In this document: positions 11,680-23,320 of the stretch, piece after piece
Numbering within the stretch: position 1 is the first letter of the stretch
Layout of the letters: every line of letters begins with the position of its first letter
Assembly (NCBI RefSeq): GCF_009017415.1
Contig: NC_092403.1
Span: 1,178,001-1,242,000, forward strand
Direction of reading: 5' to 3'
DNA: 64,000 bases
From: Aspergillus flavus
Lineage: Eukaryota; Ascomycota; Eurotiomycetes; Eurotiales; Aspergillaceae
Position numbers and translations under genes: made by a program
Notes under the pieces: model-generated
What the model saw: the letters and a program-made list of their open reading frames with translations, nothing else
What the model was told of the DNA's origin: nothing
Database searches by the model: none

Positions 11680-13075
11680 TTAATCCACGAACGGCCTTAC
11701 TTTCCTGCCTTTCACCAATTTGTCATAATAATCTTGGACTGTCTTGCGCCCTTTTCCTTCAAAATACTTGGGGCCGAGGTCGGCTGTCTCGAATCCCTTG
11801 GGATAATACTTCTCCCCTTCATCTCCCGGGAGTGGTAGTCCTACCAACCGACTAAACCACGCTGATAGACCCCAGCGGTTCGACAGGGTCGGCTTAACGT
11901 AGTAAGGGGCACCGCTCCAGGTACGCACATAGTGGCGACCATGCTCATTGGGATCCTCGGAAAATACATCCAGTCGGAGGAAGTTCGGCCGCGGGAGAGA
12001 TAGATATCGAAGGTAGAACCTTCGAATGGCTACTAGAGAGAAGAAGATTGCATAGTATAGCCGAGCAGGGGCGTCGTACCTAACTCGTTAGCATCTCGCT
12101 ACTATATCTCGCAGAGCACGCGACTCACATCATTGCCACCCGTAGTCTTTCATCCATCATGCAAGAGGCAAAATTAACACCGACACCCTTCAGCCACGCC
12201 GGCAACACATAGACCAGAACGTCCATAGTCTTATCAGCGACGGCTTTGTTTTCCGGACTGGGCTTCATATACTGCTCCTCGTATTGGTGGCTCCATTCCG
12301 TCATCTCTTCAAGGAAATGTAATCCGTCTCTGAATCCCGTCTTCGCAGATGGCAACTCCGCGAAGTCAATCTCAAGTGCTTCTCCTAAGTTTTTCCAATA
12401 CGTGCCGATAGCACATTTCTCGAGTTCGCTCATGGAGCGCCATTCGAACATCTCCGTGAAGCGGATCGGCTCGGTCGCAAACAGACTCAGGGTATAGAGC
12501 ATGTCGGAGTTGAGAATGCTACCGCTAGTCCGATAGCCGGTGTGCAGGAACTTTGTTCGCGCGATGGCAGTTAGGGCACGGTCGGAGGTTGGCTCAAAGG
12601 ACATGAACTGGCCGATGAGTGCACCGGTATCGGCGTAGCGCTTGAACGAGGTGGCTGGGTCGGAGAATTGGGAAGTCTTGAGTAACAGCTTGGAGATCGT
12701 GGGGATGCCATATGTCTGGTCATCCAGTTAGTGTATGCCTTTGTCGCGTTGGGTAGTACTTACCCTGAAGAGCGCAAACTGTAGAGCCTTCAGTGATATC
12801 GTAGGGAACTCCAGTTGGAGAACCTGTTTTTGAATAGCCCAGGCATCATGATCGGTCATGTAGGCCATCCCTTGACGGGTTGAGTATTGGCGATACTGGC
12901 GATGTAATCTCCGTAGCCTCTGAAACCGTAAACAAGCCACCAGGATAAGATATGTTGCGACAGCGCCGGCCGAAGTGGCAACGCGGCGTCTAGGATTCGA
13001 CCATAGTATTTCCAACACCCTTCTGAATGGGACACGTTCGGATAATCCGATTATACGAGAAATGGGGTCTTTCAT
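11680..13075 (-). CDS. MpaB-like ER-bound oxygenase (432 aa)
   Basis: Three exons: 13075-12764, 12715-12129 and 12079-11680. The introns are 48 and 49 nt and the joins are exact in frame. A transmembrane helix lies at about residues 34-51 and is followed by basic residues. The family's characteristic blocks then come in order: MTDHDAW/IQKQVLQLEFP (exon 1), TYGIPTISKLL, FLHTGYRTSG, LYTLSLFATEPIRF and FEWRSMSELEKCAIGTYW (exon 2), and WGLSAWFSRLVGLPLPGDEG with KYFEGKGRK near the C-terminus (exon 3). This is the architecture of MpaB from the mycophenolic acid pathway. MpaB is an endoplasmic-reticulum oxygenase of the DUF2236/latex-clearing-protein superfamily that oxidatively cleaves a prenyl C=C bond. 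The length is normal (about 420-430 aa). No polyketide or terpene genes lie nearby, so the substrate here is probably not mycophenolate-related. The adjacent oleate-hydratase-like gene suggests an unsaturated lipid or isoprenoid. Confidence 0.9.
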
Positions 13076-14381
13076 GGTGAATGTCGATCTGTTCGGACAA
13101 TACTATTTGACAGCACCTCAGATTCATGAGATAACACGAGAATGTCCTCTTTATACTCCCCATCCGCACCCTCCATCTTGCAGCTCCAATAAGATGAGCA
13201 TATTACCAATTCCCCGGATGCGAGTCACTCTCTGTCAGGCCACCTTTTCGCAGTGAAGGCGCAATGAGATGGTGTAGCAGTATCAATCATATGCAAAGTA
13301 TGCTCACTGAGAGCGGACCGAGGAAGTGGAGTGCGGGGAGGTTTTTGTCGATCAGCCGTGGAGGCCACGAACGATAGAGACACGAACAGTTAAACGGCGC
13401 TCTTAGTACCCGTATCTCCGTGAGGGTTAGCAAATCATCATATTGATATTTGTCGGATGGACAAAACCGACATCGTACGAGTAGTCGATCAGTGAGATCT
13501 GAGCATTAATTTGGCCGGGGTCTGATGGATCTACCATTAAAAAGCCGAAAGCCTATCAGTCAAGCGCATAGCATTCGGCATATGCACGTATGTCTGTCTT
13601 CTGACTGGCTCTAAGCCGCACAAGCAGAGTTTGTGCTTCATGGCTAATGCCTAGAGTGCAGGGTCTGGAAATTAGAACCCTCGGCTATACAACGTCCAGA
13701 CGCTAGTGATTGACCTATTCGACATTTCCATGATAACACATTCGAGTAGACACCACTAGCAACGTATCGAATACGATCGGATATACCACTATGAGGTACT
13801 TATCAGGCCGAGGCCAGAAGCCGAGCGTGTTTCACAAACTGCTCGGCCATGAATTACTCACCGAGTCCAGAACGTCATACTCTCACGAGACAACCAAGAT
13901 TACACTTTTCCAATGTGTCTGTTGACCTGGTCGTGTCACCCGGAGACTCGTGGTAATGTCCTTGGAAGCTTCTCCATATGTTCTAGCAACGTAACTAATC
14001 TATGGTTGCGATTCAGGTGTATGTCTCTCAACTGAGTTAAATACTCGACAAACATCAAGGAAGTCCGCTATTGTATACATGTTTAGCAACTTTGTTGATA
14101 CAGGTATATACGCGCGAGACCTTTAGATTCTCTCGGTTGTATAGGGCGTTACGGGTTAATGTGATAATAGGCATTGGTACCGAGCAAGATTTCCAGAATA
14201 CAAAGTCAGCCCAAGCTTCTTCCCCAAAAATAATCATAACTCCAGCTATCCAGCTTATGTCACACTGAGGAGCAGACAGGCCTTCCAATATATCTTTTCT
14301 TTCAGTCTGGACTTCTAACATTATTGATGCATTCCCCGCCTAATCGAAGGGCGCAGTTATAATCACTATGTAGATCAGTGT
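13076..14381. other. intergenic
   Basis: 1.3 kb without a supportable gene. A few short frames on both strands show no motifs. The left part is the promoter of the MpaB-like gene. Confidence 0.5.
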
Positions 14382-15765
14382 CTACGGATAGGTAGCATCC
14401 CAACCAACACCACTAAAGTCAACATTCGACATATCTTCGGCAAACTTTTTCTCATCTGCTAGTGTCGCTTGTATCCCCGATGTCAAGGACGAACTCCCAA
14501 CCTGTGGCCAGAGCACTTCACGATCATCAATATCCCGGCTGATAGTCGTCTCGACCCTGATACACCCCCCTGCCATCTCTGCTCTACGGTCACGCACCTC
14601 AGCAGCTGAAGCTGGGTAGGCTTGTGATCGCACCTCGGAGCGACCATCCTGGGAGAAGTTCGTGCAGTGCTTTTGAAATGGCCAAGACTCAACCTGTGTA
14701 CATTCCGTTGTCTTCAAGCGACTTATGGCGTGGCGGTAGATTCTCCAGCAGGTATCGGTACAACGCTTCAATAGAGGAGGCAATAGAACGACTGAGGCGC
14801 AGACAATTGCGATATCGATTTCGAGGAGCGTCCATATTCGTTCCCTTGTGCCGCTTGCTGGGGTATATTAGCCTAGATCTGGACGAGAGTGCTTGTTGGT
14901 ATATTCACCAGTTAGGTTGTCTGTTGGGTAATATCTGAATTCAATCAGACGCATAAGGCTAAGAATACAAGCACTAGTGGTGGTCAGTACATAGCGTGTT
15001 GAGTATGTCGAAGTAATGTATGAACCTACATTCCACCAATACCGAATAGGATGGTAAGAAGTGCCTTCATTCGTGGTTCCATTTGCAATCGCCATACTAT
15101 AGCAAAAGGGATTGCCAGCAATACTACGTCTTGGACGAATGACACGGCTCCAGTAGCCATGAAAAGAGCCCTCTCACCACTTATGCAGTGGCCCCCTGTT
15201 TCTTGATTCCAAAAGTACTGCGGTGGCCAGCATTGGAATGTATTCGCCACGAGAGCTGCCAACCCCCATGCCAGAATAAAGACGGCGAGGAATAATGTAA
15301 GAGGAAGCATTCTCTTCACGGATCCCAGCAGCCTCCGAAGAAGCATAATAATGGACAGCTTGATGCAAACCTGGGAGGCTGGCCAAAATTCTTGGGCTAT
15401 CCAATACATCTACTATCAGTTAGTGAATGTGTCGCTTCAACGGTGCGGAACTCATGCCATTGTTACCCGATGAGCAGTCCTCGACGGCAGAGTCGAAAGG
15501 TCCACTCCAGCGCCTTCCAATGCCGCTAGTTCGGTCAATACTGGTGCCGTTAGCTGTAGAGATTGTTGCACGTACCGATCACGGCTGTTATGGTAATGCC
15601 ATAAGACAATACCAGTCCAAACCCTAGGAATACATCGCTGACATCCAACTTCCCGGTGCCAAGGCACTGGCTATACAAGCGGAGAAGGTAAAAGAGCGTA
15701 GCTACCACAGCCCCAGTGATCGAGAGGGCGATGAGTAGCCGGCTCCAATATTCAGGACTGGTCAT
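14382..15765 (-). CDS. fungal rhodopsin-like seven-TM integral membrane protein (389 aa)
   Basis: Five exons: 15765-15576, 15525-15467, 15409-15030, 14973-14909 and 14857-14382. The introns are 50, 57, 56 and 51 nt. Seven hydrophobic segments are visible: one near residues 9-28, one after the LDVSDVF loop, then the VCIKLSIIMLLRR, LTLFLAVFILAWGLAA, FMATGAVSFVQDVVLLAIPFAI, LLTILFGIGGIACILSLMRLIEF and IDIAIVCASVVLLPP helices. The order, the KLSI..L.RR motif in TM3 and the IWTLLEIDIAIVCAS block define the fungal rhodopsin domain (SAT5/Pth11-related) family, whose roles include surface sensing but are mostly unknown. No retinal lysine signature is expected in this family. The tail (about 110 residues) is cytosolic, basic and Ser-rich. 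For intron 1 I chose the CTAG acceptor (50 nt) over an in-frame ACCAG acceptor that would give an implausibly short 35-nt intron. Confidence 0.85.
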
Positions 15766-16351
15766 CAGCTACCAGTGTGCTCCATTCGTAGGAAAGGGTT
15801 TCCAGTATAACGTCGTAGTAGTAATCTCGTGCTTGGTGGCCGAAGTACCACTTGCATGCATCAGGAAACTACATAGCTTAGCAAGACCAACAATTTAAAC
15901 ATATTTACACGGTAGGATAGCCTGTAATAAGGAGTCCGAATCGTAGTATCGAGAGCGATGACTTGAATCTCGGACAGCGGTCATTGGCAGTTAATCAGTT
16001 CCCTATTCTTCTAGAAGTCGTGATGTCACGCTTTTAAGGCCTGATGGTGAACTATGGACAGCTGAAAGGTCAAAATAAACACATAGTTTTACTGTCAGAG
16101 TGTAACCGACTCGGTGATTGGTTATCCAGAAATCCCGGGCCGTGGTGCAGGTAAGTGTAGCTTTTTACCAAGCTGTCTCATGCCCGATTAGGGTACTGGG
16201 AGATATCGGGGAGGTCTCATCCAACGTTCCGCACCACCATCCGACTAGGATTTGACTTCGTTTATTGATGTTTTCCATGGTTCCAATGATAACATGTAAG
16301 TACGGGAGCCAAGTCCGCATCGAATGCACTGGATCTACTGTTCCGGTATTA
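15766..16351. other. intergenic
   Basis: Promoter of the rhodopsin-like gene and 3' flank of the DUF3632 gene. No additional gene was seen. Confidence 0.5.
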
Positions 16352-17254
16352 TTAATTATCTTCCAGCTGATCCATCGCCGTCTTCGTTGTACTCGCAACC
16401 TTTCCAACGTCACCCCCCTGATCGCTGATCTGACTCAGACGCTCCTTCCAGAAGTTCCATCGTTCAGGGCACAGCTTGGCTGGTCCCTGGTACAATGTTC
16501 CACCAGCCATAATCCGCTCTTCCTTGTTCTCTGCAGCCAGAGTCTGCTGTCGCAAAACAGGCCCACCATGTTGGAGCCATTCCTTAGCCACAGCAATGTC
16601 GCATTCCACCTTCCTCCCCGACGATTCTTCCTCGAGAGCATCGCGGAGAGCCCATACGCCGAGAACGGTCCATGGTGCAAGGCTGATGCTGAGTAGACGT
16701 GCGACGAAAGAATTAAGGTTGATCCATTCTTTGATTTTCTCTTCGGCTTCGTTGCCTGTTGGATTGACTAAATTTCCATTAGCATACTTTGCTCTTCTGC
16801 TTATGACCCGTGAACACGTACGGTTCCAAGCTTCTCTCATCTCAGGCCCCAGAAGTGGTAGGTCCACCCAGAGCTTGGTATCATTCTAGAAGTTTTTAGT
16901 CCAATCCAAACCGATCAGGGATGTCGGAAGACTCACGCCCCAAATCTGTATCGTCGTAGGTGGTATCTCGGTCAACGCCTTCACAAGTTCCACCAACCGC
17001 TCCTGCGACGGGCTATCACATGGAATCTGTCTCGCGACATTGATAACGATATTCCAGAATTGCCAAAGCAGGTTCTCTAGACCGTCCGCTTGAGAATCCG
17101 ACAGGAGTGGAGCTGCGAATTCATGGATACTCTGTGCCGCTGTCGAAGCTGTGGTTGAGCTGGAAGGTTGGGCATATTCATCCAATATCGCAAAGATTTG
17201 TTTCTCCTGCTCTGAAGGCGATTCGATCCTCGAAAACAAATTTAGAGAGGCCAT
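16352..17254 (-). CDS. DUF3632 family protein (265 aa)
   Basis: Three exons: 17254-16937, 16885-16822 and 16767-16352. The introns are 51 and 54 nt and all phases agree. The second intron (GTACGT donor, TGCTAAT branch, TTTAG acceptor) does not interrupt the open frame on one strand reading, so a naive call would retain an extra in-frame segment; its consensus sites and homology to the family favour splicing. The hallmark blocks of DUF3632 are present: WVDLPLLGPEMREAWN, WINLNSFVARLL, VWALRDALEE, AKEWLQHGGPVL and ERWNFWKERL. The function of the family is unknown. It is abundant in Aspergillus and Penicillium, often in several paralogs. Soluble, with no signal peptide or membrane segment. The start at 17254 has a good AAAATGG context; an upstream GTG-initiated extension was rejected. 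Confidence 0.82.
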
Positions 17255-17615
17255 TTTACGTACAGTGAGTATTTTCGTGTATGCCGAAGAGGACACGAAG
17301 GCAGAAAGACACGATTTTATAACACCAACTTATCAGGCGGGGTTTATCGGCTGATTGCACGCATGAATCATAACGCGCCTTCTAGCCACGCGCTGATCTG
17401 ATCTGCAGCATTGAGTGGATATGATTGGGGCTGGTGGGTTTAGTGTCGGTCGATGGACTCCATTTTACTAGGGCATGCTTGGCAATGGTTGGTTTATTGG
17501 TCTGTCCTGCAAGAAGCTGCATATTCGTCAAATTAACAACAATACATGATCGCCAATCACAAATCATATCTTCCTCTTCGCTCTGCACTTGCAGCTTTCC
17601 GACGTCATATCAGAT
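17255..17615. other. intergenic
   Basis: Short spacer between two minus-strand genes. No coding signal was seen. Confidence 0.5.
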
Positions 17616-18602
17616 TTAGACATGTAACCCTGCCAAGTTCAATGACATTTCCCACAACTTCGCCTGTTTTGCCTCATCATACACCCACGGCGCATATCCC
17701 TTTCCAGCAGTCCCAGTGCTCGGGTCGTATTTCTCTGCAATTTGACAATCTTCAAGATATTTCCCGCCCTTTCCTTCTAACTCCTTTGCTACCGCCGCCC
17801 AAACAGTGGTAGCAGCCCCGTGCTCCGAAGTTTTCCACACACTCGATATCGCATCATCCTGATCCCATGCGTCCTTCTGTTCCTTGGGAACATACTGCTG
17901 TAGCCCAGTCCTAATGCCACCAGGGTGAACACTAAAAGCATGAAGGCCCTGGGACCCATATCGCCTCTCGATCTCATTGGCCGTCCAGATGTTTGCCGTC
18001 TTGCTCTGACCATATGCTCTCCACGGTTCGTAGATTCCCTCCAGATTGATATTATCAAAAACAGGTTCACCATAACGATGCGCCAGGGAAGAGACATTGA
18101 CAACACGCGAGTTGAACTCCGGGGTTGAGGAAGCCAGCAGGATAGGCTTCAACAGGTAGAAAAGGGTAAAATGGCCTAAGTGATTGGTACCGAATTGAGT
18201 TTCGAACCCATCTTGCGTCCGACCCTCCGGTGTCGCCATGACTCCTGCATTGTTAATCAGGACATTCAATTGGGAGCTCTTGGACAAGAACTCTTCCGCA
18301 CAGGCTCGGACACTGGCCAGCGAGTTGAGGTTTAGGGTCAGGAGATGGACGTTGGGTTTCTCGATGAGGTCCCCTAACGCTTGTTCGGCCTTCTTCAAAT
18401 CACGCGCGGTGAGATAGAGGGTAGCCCCGGTGACGGACAGGGCACGGGCTGTGTCGATGCCGATGCCTGACGAGCAGCCAGTGATGAGGATAACTTTGTC
18501 CTGGAGTTTTCCTTCTAAACCATTGTTCTGAATGATCTCCAAAGCGGTGGGATGGCAATTGGCACCGCTGGAGCTTTTGAAAGTGCTGCTGGTGGTAGAC
18601 AT
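17616..18602 (-). CDS. short-chain dehydrogenase/reductase, retinol-dehydrogenase-like (328 aa)
   Basis: Single exon. The cofactor motif TGCSSGIG is at residues 41-48 (TGxxxGxG form) and the structural motif NNAG is at 117-120. The catalytic tetrad is completed by the second serine of VNVSSLAHR (about 171) and Tyr197-x-x-x-Lys201 in YGQSK. The arginine after strand 3 (TARDLKK) favours NADP(H). The length and the C-terminal GKYLEDC/GYAPWVYDEA segments match the fungal group related to retinol dehydrogenases and WW-domain oxidoreductases, which reduce or oxidise hydrophobic carbonyls and alcohols. No signal peptide was seen. The gene is transcribed divergently from the Zn2Cys6 regulator at 19419, so the two may share control elements in an 816-bp spacer. 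The true substrate cannot be inferred. Confidence 0.9.
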   Translation of the reverse strand: MSTTSSTFKSSSGANCHPTALEIIQNNGLEGKLQDKVILITGCSSGIGIDTARALSVTGATLYLTARDLKKAEQALGDLIEKPNVHLLTLNLNSLASVRACAEEFLSKSSQLNVLINNAGVMATPEGRTQDGFETQFGTNHLGHFTLFYLLKPILLASSTPEFNSRVVNVSSLAHRYGEPVFDNINLEGIYEPWRAYGQSKTANIWTANEIERRYGSQGLHAFSVHPGGIRTGLQQYVPKEQKDAWDQDDAISSVWKTSEHGAATTVWAAVAKELEGKGGKYLEDCQIAEKYDPSTGTAGKGYAPWVYDEAKQAKLWEMSLNLAGLHV

Positions 18603-19418
18603 CTTGATTAAATCGTTGTGTTATTGGTGTTGGGCTGAGCATATATATTGCGCAAGATATGTTCAATTTGATGTGTTGCGGTCAATGGCTCTACAAAGCA
18701 TGGATTTGTCGCCCTTTTTATATTCACCAGTATGCCTAGCATCATTCCAATCCTTACAGTTGACGTTGCAGTGCTCCATAGCGGAGTTAGATCGTCCTTA
18801 AAGCCGTCAGTCTCTTGAATAGCATCATCTTTAGGGTCCACATAGATGCGGATACACGTGCGGCCGCACGCTACCGCTGACGATATGTACCAGACGGCAA
18901 AATATGAAATCTTGGCGTTTTTCATTCGGCCACGCACTGGCTTCCCTGGTCTAGGAATAGTGTCAGTAATAGTATGGCTCTCAGTCTCTGAATTGAGCCC
19001 TGTATATAGTTTGTCAGCTGACTGATGACTATTGAGCGATCACCTGACGCACAGCCATATAATGGTTTTCTGTCTATTACATAGTTGGATCAATCAATCA
19101 TCTATGTCGCAGTCTACCATCTCTATCATATTTTTACACCAGTAGACTGGTCACTGATGAAGCAATGCAAGTGGTTCTAGCGATTCAAGTAATTCAACCG
19201 ATTTAGACAACATCAGCAATTTACAACGTTACAACTCAAGCCAGTCAAGCAACCTAAGATTACGGAGACTTGGGTGGAATTAACACCAGGCGGTGCGTGG
19301 CTATTGGTATTTTTCGAACGCTTCTTAATCTGCCTTGCCCGGCAGCCTCCGCCGACGGCCGCATGCTTTCTCCCAATTCCCGCATCCACGAAAAGTCGAC
19401 CTCAACTTCCTCAACGTC
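18603..19418. other. divergent promoter region of SDR and regulator
   Basis: 816 bp between two divergently transcribed genes. It contains an LTR-like dispersed repeat segment (described separately, about 18961-19130), which also occurs in diverged form near 50.4 kb. No small gene is supported. Confidence 0.5.
18961..19130. repeat. dispersed repeat segment, possible solo-LTR remnant (copy A)
   Basis: A core from 19041 (CACCTGACGCACAGCC...) matches 50383-50413 at 27 of 31 aligned positions, with three of the four differences being transitions. Weaker similarity continues for about 60 bp (shared ATCTA, CAGTC and CTCTATC blocks). The copy is preceded by TGTCAG and contains a TATAATGG element, features seen in fungal LTRs. 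Boundaries and target-site duplications were not resolved, so the LTR label is an inference. Confidence 0.4.
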
Positions 19419-21318
19419 ATGGCAGATCCACAAGTTCCTAGCTCTCGAGCTATTAACGCGTGTCTCACTTGTCGCAAGCAGAAACGGAAATGCACGAAGG
19501 AGAGGCCTAGATGTTCTACTTGTCGAAAGACTGGGCGGGCCTGCGACTACACCCCTATTGGCAGGAGCTCCGGGATAGCGACAGAGAGAGACAATTGTGA
19601 ACGTCTAGAATCACAAGAGACAGGTGAATCTGCAGCTTTGTCTAGAAGGACTCATCTGAGCGGCTATGAGTCAAGGGCAACAATAGGTGCTAGTTCCCCG
19701 GATACGGAAGGTCTCTTCACTCTGTTTCTCGACTCCGATATCCCTCCGGACCGAAGTTATTTAGAATCTAACAGAAAGATCCCTCTGCCACCCGACTACC
19801 TCCGTTATCTCCGAAGTCCTGCACAAGTTCGACATGAGGTTGACGTTTTCTTCAATAGTGTTCAAACGTTCTTCCCTATAGGTAGGAATCATGGCCAATG
19901 CGGGCTTGGCACGAGTTGTTTGCTTGATTGAGACTGAAGTCTATAGTTTCGAAATTGCGGCTGTATCAGCAACTGTCGAATGCGGATCGGAGAGACGATC
20001 CTGATCTTGGTCTTCTATTTATAGCGATGCAATTGCACACGCGGTCATGTAGCGAGGTCGAATCTGGCGATCTTTACAGGTCTGCAAAGGCTTGCTACGT
20101 GTATATTGAGAGCAGCAATGTCTTCTCCGTAAAGGTACTACAAGCGCTGCTGCTGATCGCATTATATGAGATATCGAATGCTATCTATCCCGCGGCATAT
20201 CTCACGGTGGGACATTGCGCACGACTAGGGCATGCCATGGGTATTCACCAGCGCAGTGATTCACCGCAGATGTTTCACCGAGTAGGTTAGTGATCTCCAC
20301 TCACTAGTGAGGCCCTGGTGTACTCAAGGACGCAGGCACATTTGTAGAGCTCGAGGAAAGGCGTCGTACTTGGTGGGCCGTGATCATATTGGATAGGTAA
20401 ACTTCATCTAATATACTCCTACGGTTGGGTCGAGTGTATGCTGATCTGACTGGCTAATCTATCTAGGTATGTCAATCTAGGCGGTAGGAACCGGCCGCTC
20501 GCATGTGAAGATGCACAACCAGAGGACTTTCTTCCTGCGGATGACAAGTCCTGGGATCGTGGAGTAAACATGAACCTTACCCTAAGCGGGCTAAGCAGGT
20601 TGCTGAATCTTAATAGGAAATCATAGTAGTGGAACCTCTCGCAGTCCGTGCCAACACGACAATTGAAGTTTGTCCGTTCACACGCACTTGTCAAGCATCG
20701 CACATTCTCGCCCGTGTACTTGGTCACCTAAACGATCGCAACTCTGATGCTGACTTTCGATACGAAGAGGCGATGCAGCTGCATCGTACCGCACAGGCAC
20801 TATCACATACACTGTCAAACGAACTGGAACAAAGGATCGAGAGAGTATACGACCCAACTGCGCACCTTCAACTTTTTTCTGCCATTGGCATCTGTTATAG
20901 TGCGTCACTCCTACTGTATGACAGATACTGTTGTAGCGGTATTCTTGGGGTAGCCGGGGATGTAGAAGTGCAACAGACGGCGCTCTCCAGCATCAACGAG
21001 GTATCTCGGGGGGTCCTCCAATTCGCAAAAGGTATTCGCTCAGCCATGGATCTTGGTGGGGCACTTAGAATGAGTCCCCTGGTCCTTGATTGTTTATATC
21101 AGGCTGCAGCAAATTTTATGTGGCAGAGCCGTGAGACTGGAAATTCAGACCTCGTGAGCATGGCGAATGAGATACAGAGTGTCCTCGAGGTTCTTGGGAC
21201 GAGATGGAAGGCACCCAGTAAGCTAGACTACTGGAATGTTCGCTTACTGTCTTATGCTAACGCACTGGCTTTAGGCGCGTATCTGTCAATTCTTCGAAAG
21301 GTCGGTGGTCATTGCTGA
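19419..21318 (+). CDS. Zn2Cys6 transcription factor with fungal-specific TF domain (553 aa)
   Basis: Five exons: 19419-19881, 19947-20285, 20336-20396, 20467-20563 and 20617-21318. The introns are 65, 50, 70 and 53 nt, every junction obeys GT-AG and the phases close exactly. The zinc cluster is complete: Cys15, 18, 25, 32, 35 and 42, with the basic loop RKQKRK between the second and third cysteines. The start at 19419 puts a short MADPQVPSS leader before it. The middle homology region carries the usual VGHCARLGHAMGIHQ helix, followed by ELEERRRTWWAVIILDRYVNLGGRNRPLACED, which spans exons 3-4 and is the most diagnostic segment of this TF family. It is nuclear and DNA-binding, and probably regulates nearby genes. 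Its divergent neighbour is an SDR, and the M20 peptidase follows downstream. Confidence 0.88.
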
Positions 21319-23320
21319 GTGCCACCGACAGAAAGCCCGTACTATGTACGGCCGATCTAACTAATCCATAACATAAACTTACAAGCTCGACTAAGCCATG
21401 GGGGACTGCTATCTATTGGTCTCTATTTCCCTCATGGGACCGGCGTAGACGTTCGGGGACTTATGACGCGTCGCGATGCTCATGTTGGCCTAACACTATC
21501 TTGGCTCGAACCAGTAATCAATATACTATCAGAAATGCTCAAGTCTTGGCTTGAATGACAGATACAATCAGAAAATTGGGGTTGGGTGCCTATGTAGTGA
21601 GTTGAGTATGATCGGGTTTGTAATTATTGAGGGACAACCTCAATAGCTGAGTAGACCCTCAGAAGCGAGCATACCACCATGTAATTAAGTCAGGACCATA
21701 TGGTCTTTGACGCTCACATGATAACATGAACACATCTGATAGCCTGATTCACAGTATGATCTCTCGATTTGTTCAGAACGTTCTGTTCACCTGGGTCATA
21801 TGGCCCCTGGGGTATAAGCTATTGGTGGGTTCCGCTTTGTGGCTGGAAGTCCCCTTTCATGACCCGTGGTTCTGCTCTTTGGTTCCTATCATTCTATACA
21901 TTTCACGCCGATCAATGTCCGACGACGGCCGAAATCCATCGTCAATCATGGGCCAGTATTCTGAGTCCAGGAAATGACTCCTGCCAATGGTAGGTATATT
22001 AGAATATCGCATATAGTTCCCATAGCGTAGGCAAAGGGAAAGCCATTGATGAAGACAATACATTCCAAGACTTAAAAGATCCGTGCTAAATGTTGTCCGT
22101 GTCCAATACGGAGTAGTTCTATGCCATAAGAACCAGAACCGTCCGGCATCCTAGTTAGATGCTGACACCACTTCCAAGTGATTGAAAAGATAGCTACTAC
22201 TCCAGAGACGCTTTCAAGGTTCGCTAGATTTACTAACTTTCATGGTAAACCTTGACATGTTGACGCACGCACGGAATATAGTTGGCCGAGTTCAGGATTC
22301 AGTTTCTATAAGTTTGATCATATGTTAGAGCTGAAAGGCTATCAAAATTTACCGACCTTGCCATCACGTAAGGACATGGTTCCTCGGAGGTCTAAATATG
22401 TCCTTCCAACGCAGGCATAGCAGCAAGCAAACACTATTCGAAACTTTCACCTCTAAGCTTTAGTCATACGTTCTGACCGTGTCATTACCGGTGTCTTACT
22501 CCATCTGTCTTGTCATTCCTGCTTCGAGTGTTATCTAGCTTCATTCTCAACCAGGGCTCCACACCAGAGATTATTTGGGCTCGTGTGGGGTATCGAAATG
22601 TCTTGTGCTTGTGGTTGCGGTCGACACAAGGGCTATCGGCACTGAGGTTATTACGACCGTGGGATGCTGGCAGCCTAACATTAGAGGTGTGGGGACAGCT
22701 CGGTTAAACTTAACATATGAAGGTTTTTCAGTCAGGAAAGACAAGCCTGTTCGCCAAATAAGACCAATCACACGATGCACCATCTTCCATGGCTTCTTCA
22801 AAAGGTTGCTCGGAGATTGGAAGACTATCCAATGCAGCAGGAGCTCATACAACTCGAACACATTAGCCAAGAAGCTAACCCATCTCCTGAATGTCCGAAT
22901 TCGGCAGTCAGGGATCAACAACGTTATCATTTAGTCAAGCTTGGCAGTATCAATCAGTTACTCGGTACACTTGCCGATGTAATTAATGTATGGAATATCG
23001 CTTCTTGTCACAGGCCTTTTTGCATGAGGCAATTTCTCTACTCTATTTTGTGCTTCTTTGTAGTGGCTCTTTGGCATTTTACGGTTGAATATTTACCATT
23101 AGAGGTGTCGCTCTCTCGTTGACTTTTCATCAATGCCGCTGGTTGTCCCAATCACTCATCTGTATACTATGGTTTCTCATATCTTATCTTGATCGGATCT
23201 GCTCGGTGGATCGGTCCGAGCTCCGATGACGACATAACATAAAGAATCGTCCTCGTCACTTTTACTTCAACGCATATAGAATGATTAAGTTAGCAGACCA
23301 ACAAAATAAGAACCAGAAAA
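21319..23320. other. intergenic, possible degraded coding remnants
   Basis: 2 kb without a complete gene. Around 22775-22960 (plus strand) there is a stretch with protein-like composition ending near a possible GTATGG donor, but it has no start, partner exon or recognisable family. Treated as unassigned. Confidence 0.45.

Noticed and set aside
15541..15575. 35-nt intron in the first rhodopsin-like gene
   Set aside because: The ACCAG acceptor keeps frame but would make an implausibly short intron; the CTAG acceptor 15 nt further also keeps frame and gives 50 nt.
17255..17296. Upstream extension of the DUF3632 protein
   Set aside because: It begins at GTG, not ATG; the ATG at 17254 has a better context and fits the family length.
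22571..22934. Two overlapping 119-codon frames on opposite strands
   Set aside because: They mirror each other without motifs; only a part of the third frame has weak protein-like character.
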